Shown here in pieces: positions 57,571 through 64,000 of a stretch of DNA of 64,000 nucleotides. The translations under genes were made by a program, and so were the position numbers. The notes under the pieces are model-generated. The model ran no database searches, was not told the DNA's origin, and was given only the letters and a program-made list of their open reading frames with translations. The stretch covers positions 1-64,000 of the forward strand of contig NZ_JABFHG010000014.1 of assembly GCF_013112485.1 (NCBI RefSeq), written 5' to 3'. This stretch comes from Roseicella sp. DB1501. GTDB lineage: Bacteria > Pseudomonadota > Alphaproteobacteria > Acetobacterales > Acetobacteraceae. Position 1 is the first letter of the stretch. Every line of letters begins with the position of its first letter.

Positions 57571-58437
57571 CTACCGGAATCCGTAGACGCGCGCCGGGTT
57601 GTCGACCAGGATCGCCCGGCGCTGCGCCTCGCCCGGCGCCCAGCGGCCGAGGGCGTCGAGCAGCACCCCGTCATCCGGCACCGCTTCCGGGCTGGCCAGC
57701 GAGGGGTGCGGCCAGTCGGTGCCCCAGACGCAGCGCTCCGACGCCGCGGCGATCATCGCCCGCGCCATGGCATCGACATCCGCATAGGGCGCCCCCGCCG
57801 AGGAGCGGTAGCCGCAGAGCTTGGCCCAGGCGCCGCCCTCCAGCAGCCGGATCATCGCCTTGAAGCCGGGATCGGCGGTGCCCCCCTCGCTCGCCTGCAC
57901 CCCGCCCATATGATCGATGATGAGCGGGCAGGGCAGCCGGGCGAGCACGGCCTCCAACGCCACCAGCTCGGCGCTGTGGGCATAGAGCTGCAGGTGCCAG
58001 CCGAGGGTCGCCAGCCGCTCCGCCAGCGCCTCGAGCTGCTCGAGCGGTGTGCCGTTGCCGGAGACCGCGTTGAAGCGCACGCCGCAGGCGCCACGCTCCC
58101 CCATGGCCCGCAGCGCGGCGAGGTCGAAGCTCTCATCGACCACCACCACGGCGCGGGCGCGGTCGCGGCCGAGCGCCTCGACGGCGGCGAGGCTGACCTC
58201 GTTATCGGTGCCGTAGACGCTCGGCTGCACCACCACCGTGCGTTCGAGGCCGATGGTCGAGAGCATCTCCCGGTACATGGCGATGCTCGCCTCGGGCGGC
58301 GTGTAGCCGCGGCCCGGCGAGAGCGGGTAGCGGTCATAGGGCCCGAAGATGTGCATGTGGCAGTCGGTGGCGCCGGGCGGCGGGTGCCAGCCGGGCTTGC
58401 TCGTCACGGCGCGCGGGCCGGGGCAGGGGCGGGTCAT
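57571..58437 (-). CDS. Amidohydrolase family 2 (lactonase-like, PDC hydrolase/LigI type)
   Basis: A 288-residue metal-dependent TIM-barrel hydrolase. The metal motif HxH occurs as GATDCHMHIFGPYDRYPL (H27, H29), as in 2-pyrone-4,6-dicarboxylate lactonase and related lactonases. LIIDHMGG and the late CVWGTDWPHPSLASPE complete the site. It likely opens a lactone or pyrone ring in aromatic or sugar-acid catabolism. The start ATG 58437 lies only 13 bases from the end of an IS30-family element, which now separates it from the MFS gene it probably formed an operon with. Confidence 0.85.
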   Translation of the reverse strand: MTRPCPGPRAVTSKPGWHPPPGATDCHMHIFGPYDRYPLSPGRGYTPPEASIAMYREMLSTIGLERTVVVQPSVYGTDNEVSLAAVEALGRDRARAVVVVDESFDLAALRAMGERGACGVRFNAVSGNGTPLEQLEALAERLATLGWHLQLYAHSAELVALEAVLARLPCPLIIDHMGGVQASEGGTADPGFKAMIRLLEGGAWAKLCGYRSSAGAPYADVDAMARAMIAAASERCVWGTDWPHPSLASPEAVPDDGVLLDALGRWAPGEAQRRAILVDNPARVYGFR

Positions 58438-58449
58438 GGCTATCTTACT

Positions 58450-59891
58450 TTCAAGCGGTCGTCGCAACGCCTTTCTGGACCGACTGCAGCGCTGCGTCGA
58501 ACGCCTCGGCTGGTGTCCTCCATCCGAGCGTCTTCCGTGGCCTGCTGTTGAGTGCCGCAGCGACTGCCGCCAGATCGTCGGCGCTGTGGACGCTCAGGTC
58601 CGTCCCCTTTGGAAAATACTGCCGCAGCAGCCCATTGGTGTTCTCGTTCGAGCCACGCTGCCATGGACTGTGCGGATCGCAGAAGTACACCGCCAGCCCC
58701 GTCTCGACCCGCAGCCGTGCGTGCTGCGCCATCTCGGATCCCTGATCCCAGGTCAGCGATCGGCGCACCTGCTCGGGCAACGTGGTGATCGTGCCGGTGA
58801 TCGCATCGCGCACTGCCTCCGCGCCGTGCCCCGCCAGCGCTGGCCCGTTCTTCGCCCGCGGTCCGACCCCGTGCCCCTCCATCGGTGGCAGGTGCAGCAG
58901 CATCGTGAACCGCGTCGTCCGCTCGACGAGGGTGCCGATCGCCGAGCGGTTCAGGCCAAGGATCAGGTCCCCCTCCCAGTGCCCCGGCACCGCGCGGTCC
59001 TCCGCCTCCGCCGGGCGCTCGCTGATGAGGATCTCCGGCGTGACGAACGACTTGCCGCGCCCCTGCATGCGCGCTCGCGGCACGCGCAACGCCCGGCCCG
59101 TCCGCAGGCACGCTGTCAGCTCGCGCTTCAGCGCCCCTCGGCCCTGAATGTAGAGCGCTTGGTAGATCGCCTCGTGGCTGATCCGCATCCTCCCTTCGTT
59201 CGGGTAGTCGACCCGCAGCCGCTCGGCGATCTGCTGCGGGCTCCAGGCCAGTCCCCAGCGCCGGTGCTGACGTCGCCCATGCCGCCGGCCCTTCCACGAT
59301 ACCGCGGGACCCGGGACCGCAGCCCTGCCAGGAACACCGACCGCACCGCCCAGCCGCTCTTGAACATACGACCGCAGCTCGGGGTTCGCCGCCAGCTTCG
59401 CCGCCTTCGGCCGACGCCCGGCACGCTCCGCGTGCCACTGCGCCGTCGTGGCTCGGTAATCCAGCTCCCCACCTCGCGTCGCCGCGTTCCGCCGCAGCTC
59501 CCGCGAGATCGTCGACGGCGCGCGTCCGACGCGGCGGGCCACCTCCCGTACACCCAGTCCCTCCACCCGGAGCAGCGCAATCTCCTCCCGCTCGGCAAAC
59601 GAGAGATAGCGCCCCGAAGGCGGCTTCGCGGATCGTGCCAGGTGCGACGGCGCCATCCCGCCTGCCTGGCGAAACCAGCGCGTCCCAACCGGCCGCGATA
59701 CCCCGACTTCCATCGCCGCGTCCTCGCTTGTCTTGCCCGCAGCGATGAACGCCCAGAACCGATGCCGATGCTCCTGCCGCGCAACAGGCGGCCGCCCCGG
59801 CGAACGCAGCTTACCCCGTAGCTTCCGATCCGAACGCCGCCGACCCGCCATCGCACCACCCTCCGCCACGGTGTTGCGACGACCACCTGAA
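58450..59891 (-). mobile_element. IS30-family insertion sequence
   Basis: About 1.44 kb bounded by 22-bp imperfect inverted repeats: TTCAAGCGGTCGTCGCAACG(CC) at 58450-58471 and, as reverse complement, TTCAGGTGGTCGTCGCAACA(CC) at 59870-59891, three mismatches. One intact transposase gene fills it, and its stop codon lies inside the left repeat. I see no obvious target-site duplication. It sits six bases after the MFS stop and 13 bases before the amidohydrolase start, so the target was a gap of roughly 20 bases in a former two-gene operon. Confidence 0.88.
58451..59851 (-). CDS. IS30-family transposase
   Basis: A 466-residue DDE transposase. An N-terminal helix-turn-helix (about 40-62) and the IS30-type HTH (SFAEREEIALLRVEGLGVREVARRVGRAPSTISRELRRN, 84-122) precede the catalytic core. 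D295 is in PGHWEGDLILG, D369 in LTWDQGSEMA and E403 in RGSNENTNGLLRQYFP, so it appears intact. It is longer than classical IS30 transposases because of the extra N-terminal region and an insertion at about 168-200. The open frame begins at 59896, but ATG 59851 after GGAGGG is the better start. Confidence 0.93.
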   Translation of the reverse strand: MAGRRRSDRKLRGKLRSPGRPPVARQEHRHRFWAFIAAGKTSEDAAMEVGVSRPVGTRWFRQAGGMAPSHLARSAKPPSGRYLSFAEREEIALLRVEGLGVREVARRVGRAPSTISRELRRNAATRGGELDYRATTAQWHAERAGRRPKAAKLAANPELRSYVQERLGGAVGVPGRAAVPGPAVSWKGRRHGRRQHRRWGLAWSPQQIAERLRVDYPNEGRMRISHEAIYQALYIQGRGALKRELTACLRTGRALRVPRARMQGRGKSFVTPEILISERPAEAEDRAVPGHWEGDLILGLNRSAIGTLVERTTRFTMLLHLPPMEGHGVGPRAKNGPALAGHGAEAVRDAITGTITTLPEQVRRSLTWDQGSEMAQHARLRVETGLAVYFCDPHSPWQRGSNENTNGLLRQYFPKGTDLSVHSADDLAAVAAALNSRPRKTLGWRTPAEAFDAALQSVQKGVATTA

Positions 59892-59896
59892 TCCAC

Positions 59897-61156
59897 CTAT
59901 TCTCCGGCCATCGCAATGGTGCGGACATCGCGGCCCCGCGTCTCGGGCAGCATCAGGAGCGCGATGATCATCAGCCCGTAGGCGCCGGCGGCGAAGACCG
60001 CGATGGCCGGGCCGAGGCCGAGGCGCTGCGACAGGAAGCCGACCAGCGCCGGGAAGAGGGCGCCGAAGGCGCGCCCGACATTGTAGCAGAAGCCCTGGCC
60101 GCTGCCGCGCACCTCGGTGGGGTAGAGCTCGGTGAGGAAGGGGCCCATCGCCGAGAACATCATGTAGAGGATGAAACCGAGCGGCGCGGCGAGCAGCAGC
60201 ATCACCGTGTCCGAGATCGGCATCGTCACGTAGAGCACCACCGAGATGGCCGAGCCGATGGCCGAGATGAGGAAGGTCGCCTTCCGCCCGATGGCATCAG
60301 CCAGCACCGCGCCGACGATGAAGCCGAACCAGGCGCCGAGGATGTGCACCAGCAGGTAGCTGCCGGTGTTCAGCACCGAGAGGTGCCGCTCGGTCCGCAG
60401 GAAGGTCGGCAGCCAGACCGAGAGGGCGTAGGAGCCGCCCTGGGCGCCGGTGACCATCAATGCCACCTTCCAGGTGGTCGAGAGATAGGGCGGCTTCAGC
60501 ACGACCAGGAGCTGGCTGAGCGGCGAGCGGCCGGATTCGATGAGGTGCGCCTGCTGCGCCTTGAAGACATCCGGCTCGTCGACATGCTTGCGCACCCAGA
60601 AGACGAGGGCGGCCGGCGCCAGGCCGATCCAGAACATGGTCCGCCAGGCGGTCTCCTCCGGCAGGAGGGCGAAGATAACGGTGTAGAGCAGCGCCGCGGC
60701 GCCCCAGCCGATCGCCCAGCCGGACTGCACGAAACCGACGGCGCGGCCCCGGAAGCGGTCCCGGATCACCTCGCCCATCAGCACCGCGCCGGCCGACCAC
60801 TCGGCGCCGAAGCCGAGGCCCTGCAGGGCGCGGAAGATGAAGAGGTGGTTGAAGTCCTGCGCGAAGCCGCAGAGGAAGGTGAAGAAGGCGTACCAGAGGA
60901 TGGTGATCTGCAGCACCCGGACGCGGCCGTAGCGGTCCGACAGCGCGCCGGCGAGCCAGCCGCCGAGCGCCGAGACCAGCAGGGTGACGGTGCCGAGCAT
61001 GCCGGCATCGGCGCGGCTGATGCCCCAGAGGGTGAGCAGCGTCGGGATGACGAAGCTGAAGATCTGCACGTCGAGCGCATCCAGCGACCAGCCGCCGAGG
61101 CAGCCGATCATGGTCTTGCGCTCTTTCTCGTTGAGCTCGCGTAGCCAGCCGAACAT
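59897..61156 (-). CDS. MFS transporter (sugar/aromatic acid:H+ symporter-like)
   Basis: A 419-residue permease with twelve hydrophobic segments. It begins WSLDALDVQIFSFVIPTL, with the family's acidic residue in helix 1. The MFS loop is LAGALSDRYGRVRVLQ, and GxGxEW-like RALQGLGFGAEWSAGAVLMGEVI resembles metabolite:H+ symporters. The second half begins YALSVWLPTFLRTERHLS, and VLADAIGRKATFL follows. Aromatic or dicarboxylic acids are likely substrates, given an adjacent lactonase-like gene. AGGAGG precedes ATG 61156. Its stop TAG is six bases from the IS end. Confidence 0.85.
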   Translation of the reverse strand: MFGWLRELNEKERKTMIGCLGGWSLDALDVQIFSFVIPTLLTLWGISRADAGMLGTVTLLVSALGGWLAGALSDRYGRVRVLQITILWYAFFTFLCGFAQDFNHLFIFRALQGLGFGAEWSAGAVLMGEVIRDRFRGRAVGFVQSGWAIGWGAAALLYTVIFALLPEETAWRTMFWIGLAPAALVFWVRKHVDEPDVFKAQQAHLIESGRSPLSQLLVVLKPPYLSTTWKVALMVTGAQGGSYALSVWLPTFLRTERHLSVLNTGSYLLVHILGAWFGFIVGAVLADAIGRKATFLISAIGSAISVVLYVTMPISDTVMLLLAAPLGFILYMMFSAMGPFLTELYPTEVRGSGQGFCYNVGRAFGALFPALVGFLSQRLGLGPAIAVFAAGAYGLMIIALLMLPETRGRDVRTIAMAGE

Positions 61157-61326
61157 GGCCGGGGGATCCTCCTGCCGCGCGCGCGGATGCGCCTGCGGGG
61201 CAGGACGGTCGGCGCGTCTTTCCTGGACGAGGGCGATTCAGGGATCGCCGCACGCCGGGCAGTAGGCGGCCGGTGCGGCGCGGTGTCAAATCCGGGCGGC
61301 GCGGGCAGGCGCCGCCCGGATGCGGC

Positions 61327-62829
61327 CTATCGCCGCCCGGCGGCGAAGCGGACGGCTTCCTCGGCGGCGCGGAAGAGGGCGCGCGCCTTCTGCCGCGTCT
61401 CCTCGTATTCCGCGACCGGATCGCTGTCGGCGACCACGCCGGCGCCGGCCTGGACATGCATGACGCCGTCCTTCACCACCGCCATGCGCAGGCCGATGCA
61501 GGTGTCCATGCCGCCATCGGTGCCGAAATAGCCGAAGCCGCCGGCATAGACGCCGCGCCGGGAGGGCTCCAGCTCCTCGATGATCTCCATCGCCCGCACC
61601 TTGGGCGCGCCGGTCAGCGTGCCGGCGGGGAAGCCGCCCGCCAGCGCATCGACGGCGGTGAGGCCGCGGCGCAGCCGGCCCTCGACCTCCGAGCCGATAT
61701 GCATCACCTGGCTGTAGCGCTCGATCTGGAATTGCGAGGGCACCCGGACGCTGCCGATCTCGGCGACGCGGCCGACATCGTTGCGCCCGAGATCGAGCAG
61801 CATCAGGTGCTCGGCGCGCTCCTTCGGATCGGCGAGCAGCTCGGCCTCCAGCGCCTTGTCCTCCTCCGGCGTCGCGCCGCGGCGGCGCGTGCCGGCGAGC
61901 GGGCGGATGGTCACCGTGCCGTCGCGCAGCCGTACCAGGATCTCTGGGCTGGCGCCCACCGCGGCGAAGCCGCCGAAGTCGAAATGGAACAGGAAGGGCG
62001 CCGGGTTGATCCGCCGCAGCGCCCGGTAGAGCGCGAAGGGCGGCAGCGCGAAGGGCAGGGAGAAGCGCTGGCTGGGGACGATCTGGAAGCAGTCGCCGGC
62101 GCGGATGTACTCCTTCGCCCGCTCCACCGCGGCGATGAAGCCCTCGCGGCTGAAATTGCTCGAGGGCTCGGGCAGGGCGGGCAGGCTGACCGGCGCGGCG
62201 GGGCGCGGCAGGGGCCGGTCGAGCGCCGCCTCCGCCTCGTCGAGCCGCGCCTCGGCCGCCTCCCAGGCAGCGCGTGGATCAAGTCCTTGTTGGGGCCAAA
62301 CGGTGGTGAAGAGGCTGAGCGCGTCGCGGACATGGTCGAAGACGGCGACCAGGGTCGGGCGCAGCAGCACCGCATCGGGGATGCCGATGACGTCCGGCTT
62401 CGTCGCGGGCAGCCGCTCCATCAGCCGCACCATGTCGTAGCCGAGATAGCCGAAGAGGCCAGTGGCGATGGGCGGCAGCCCGGGCGGCAGCGGCATCTGG
62501 GTGGCGGCGATGACGGCGCGGAGGCTGTCCAGCGCCGCGCCGGGCTCCGGCTCGAAGGCATGCGGCGCGGCCAGGGCGTGGCGGTTCACCTCGGCGCGGC
62601 CGTCGCGGCAGCGCCAGATCAGGTCCGGCTCCATGCCGATGGCGGAATAGCGCCCGCGGGCGGCGCCGCCCTCGATGCTCTCGAGCAGGAAGCTGTTCGG
62701 CCTTCCATGTGCGAGCTTGAGGAAGGTGCCGACCGGCGTGTCGAGATCCGCGACCCGCTCCCGCCACAGCACCTGGCCATGCCCTGCGGCAAGACCGGCG
62801 CTGAAGCGGGGGAAATCGGGAAGCGACAT
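61327..62829 (-). CDS. trpE: Anthranilate synthase component I
   Basis: A 500-residue chorismate-using enzyme that forms anthranilate with TrpG. The feedback-binding motif LLES is present in NSFLLESIEGG. The catalytic domain shows FGYLGYDMVRLMERLP, AGDCFQIVPSQRF, IRPLAGTRRRGATPEEDKALEAELL, ERAEHLMLLDLGRNDVGRVAEIGSV and GAPKVRAMEIIEELEP. The frame is open to 63003, but ATG 62829 with AGGAA upstream is the natural start; the extension comes from the tandem repeat. No Trp leader peptide is visible before it, unlike trpGDC. Confidence 0.95.
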   Translation of the reverse strand: MSLPDFPRFSAGLAAGHGQVLWRERVADLDTPVGTFLKLAHGRPNSFLLESIEGGAARGRYSAIGMEPDLIWRCRDGRAEVNRHALAAPHAFEPEPGAALDSLRAVIAATQMPLPPGLPPIATGLFGYLGYDMVRLMERLPATKPDVIGIPDAVLLRPTLVAVFDHVRDALSLFTTVWPQQGLDPRAAWEAAEARLDEAEAALDRPLPRPAAPVSLPALPEPSSNFSREGFIAAVERAKEYIRAGDCFQIVPSQRFSLPFALPPFALYRALRRINPAPFLFHFDFGGFAAVGASPEILVRLRDGTVTIRPLAGTRRRGATPEEDKALEAELLADPKERAEHLMLLDLGRNDVGRVAEIGSVRVPSQFQIERYSQVMHIGSEVEGRLRRGLTAVDALAGGFPAGTLTGAPKVRAMEIIEELEPSRRGVYAGGFGYFGTDGGMDTCIGLRMAVVKDGVMHVQAGAGVVADSDPVAEYEETRQKARALFRAAEEAVRFAAGRR

Positions 62830-62903
62830 TGGGTGGGTTCCTGATTTGGGGCTGCGCCGCCCCGGGCCCGCCGCGGGCCGGGCTGCCGGCGCGCCGGAGG
62901 TTC

Positions 62904-63015
62904 TAGAGCAGATCGGCGGAGGGCGGTACGCCCGGAGCCGTGAATCTGCTCGTTCCACCAACCGGCAGATCGGCGAGGGGGCGGTACGCTCGGAGCCGTG
63001 CATCTGCTCGTTTCG
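62904..63015. repeat. Tandem pair of palindromic units upstream of trpE (family 2 first module)
   Basis: Two units of 57-bp period, each framed by GCAGATCGGC and an ATCTGCTCG end and each with a GGAGCCGTG segment before its closing arm. They match the first module of the repeats at 14765-14869 and 40561-40662 (GAGCNGATC ... ACGCCCGG ... GAATCNGCTC). They occupy the trpE upstream region, 75-186 bases before the start, so any promoter must lie within or downstream of them. Confidence 0.8.
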
Positions 63016-63161
63016 GGAGCGCGGTCAGCCCACCGGAAGCAATGGCCGGCAGGCAGCGCTTCGGCCTAGGCTACCCGCAGGCGGACCGCCAGCCGGCCCG
63101 CCCAAGACAATGGCGCAGAGGCCCAACAGGGCGCTCGCCAAAGGGAAAGGGAGACCCGTCC

Positions 63162-64000
63162 ATGACCACCCGTCGCACGCTCCTCGGGAGCGCGGCCGCA
63201 AGCCTGCTCGTCGCCCCGCGCCTCGCCGCAGCCCCTGCCATGCCCGGCGTCACCGCGACCGAGATCCGCATCGGCAACACCATGTCCTATAGCGGCCCGG
63301 TCTCGGGCCTCGGCATCCAGGGCAAGACCATGGAGGCCTATTTCCGCAAGCTGAACGATGCGGGCGGCATCGCCGGGCGGAAGATCAAATTCCTCTCCTA
63401 TGACGACGCCTACAGCCCGCCGAAGACGGTCGAGCAGGTGCGACGGCTGGTCGAGCAGGACCAGGTGGCCTGCCTGTTCAGCAACCTCGGCACGCCGACC
63501 AACAGCGCCATCCTGCGCTACACCAACCAGCGCAAGGTGCCGAACCTGTTTCCCTCGACCGGCGCCGACAAGTGGAGCAACTACCAGGAATTCCCCTGGA
63601 CCATCGGCTTCCCGCCCTCCTACCGGATCGAGGCGCAGCTTTACGCCAAGCACATCCTCTCGACGCATCCGGGCGGGCGCATCGCCATCCTGCACCAGAA
63701 CGACGATTTCGGCCGCGACTACGTCCATGGCGTGCGCGACGTGCTCGGGGCGCGGTTCGATGAGGCGACGAAGGTGCTGAGCTACGAGAGCACCGACCCG
63801 ACCATCGACCAGCAGATCCTGACGCTGCAGCAGAGCGGGGCGCAGGGCCTGGTGCTGGCTGTCACCGCGAAATTCGCCTCCATGGCCATCCGCAAGCTGT
63901 ACGAGATCGGCTGGAAGCCGACCACTTGCGTGCATTACGGCGCCAATTCCGTCGGCGTGGTGATCCAGCCCGCGGGGCTCGAGAAGGCGGTCGGCCTGAC
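63162..64000 (+). CDS. Branched-chain amino acid-type ABC transporter binding protein (partial)
   Basis: The first 279 codons of a type I periplasmic binding protein (Peripla_BP_6, LivK-like), cut by the window end. The N-terminus MTTRRTLLGSAAASLLVAPRLAAAPA has paired arginines before a hydrophobic stretch, like a Tat signal. It continues TEIRIGNTMSYSGPVSGLGIQGKTMEAYFRKLNDAGGIAGRKIKFLSYDDAYSPPKTVEQVRRLVEQDQVACLFSNLGTP, typical of this family. The ligand cannot be fixed; many such proteins bind aromatic acids or amides. GGGAG lies about eight bases upstream of the ATG. Confidence 0.9.
   Translation, partial: MTTRRTLLGSAAASLLVAPRLAAAPAMPGVTATEIRIGNTMSYSGPVSGLGIQGKTMEAYFRKLNDAGGIAGRKIKFLSYDDAYSPPKTVEQVRRLVEQDQVACLFSNLGTPTNSAILRYTNQRKVPNLFPSTGADKWSNYQEFPWTIGFPPSYRIEAQLYAKHILSTHPGGRIAILHQNDDFGRDYVHGVRDVLGARFDEATKVLSYESTDPTIDQQILTLQQSGAQGLVLAVTAKFASMAIRKLYEIGWKPTTCVHYGANSVGVVIQPAGLEKAVGL

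Noticed and set aside
62830-63003. N-terminal extension of TrpE, and a possible Trp leader before trpE
   Set aside because: The extension is encoded by the tandem repeat and has no family similarity. A TGGTGG in another frame there is part of the repeat and is not in a startable short frame.
62904-63015. Short CRISPR-like array (two repeats with a spacer)
   Set aside because: Only two units, the whole 57-bp period is conserved rather than a repeat plus unique spacer, the module occurs elsewhere as a palindromic repeat, and no cas genes are present.

Overview
This is about 64 kb of high-GC chromosome, apparently from an alphaproteobacterium of the Acetobacteraceae (Rhodospirillales), close to Roseomonas-type bacteria. 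I infer this from the gene orders hom-glpX-recJ, argS-SPOR-nagZ-scpA-scpB-tatB-tatC-serS and trpG-trpD-trpC-moaC-moeA-lexA beside comEC and gltX, from GTTC-N7-GTTC SOS boxes, and from a CtrA-like regulator. No database search was run. Most of the window is core housekeeping DNA.

Layout. 357-6738: lipoprotein, alanine aminotransferase, homoserine dehydrogenase, class II fructose bisphosphatase, RecJ and tRNA-Glu. 6739-10687: a looser stretch with an acyltransferase, an RlpA-like lipoprotein, a HIRAN-like small protein, a RidA protein and two long gene-poor intervals. 10803-14705: a sugar epimerase and aminotransferase pair facing a glycosyltransferase-like protein and a transglutaminase. 15086-20869: divergent PEP carboxylase, Old Yellow Enzyme, and the NsrR/flavohemoglobin NO-defence pair around a shared operator. 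20932-29697: argS to serS. 29809-33265: DUF815 ATPase, yajC, a secreted protein, superoxide dismutase and a phytoene-synthase-like protein. 33303-40460: uvrA, ssb, gyrA and coaD, with an SOS box. 40714-48018: two tandem cyclophilins, tRNA-Lys, periplasmic proteins, a lytic transglycosylase, a regulator with a dead receiver, and MsrP. 48078-63015: gltX, comEC, lexA, moeA, moaC and the tryptophan genes. 63162 to the end: start of a branched-chain-amino-acid-type binding protein.

Two things stand out. First, trpGDC is preceded by a readable transcription-attenuation leader (a short peptide with the run WYRWY and overlapping alternative hairpins) and by a well-initiated 46-residue ORF. trpE lies about 4 kb further upstream, beyond an MFS/amidohydrolase gene pair that has itself been split by an IS30-family element. 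Second, at least three families of modular palindromic repeats sit between genes. They recur at 26.7, 40.5 and 46.0 kb; at 14.8, 40.6 and 62.9 kb; and at 3.6 and 29.7 kb. Several directly abut genes, and in three cases the host gene's TAG stop codon lies in the repeat's end.

Regulation visible in the sequence includes SOS boxes at uvrA and lexA, a likely NsrR operator, good sigma-70-like promoters for gyrA and yajC, an intrinsic terminator after sodB, and the trp attenuator.
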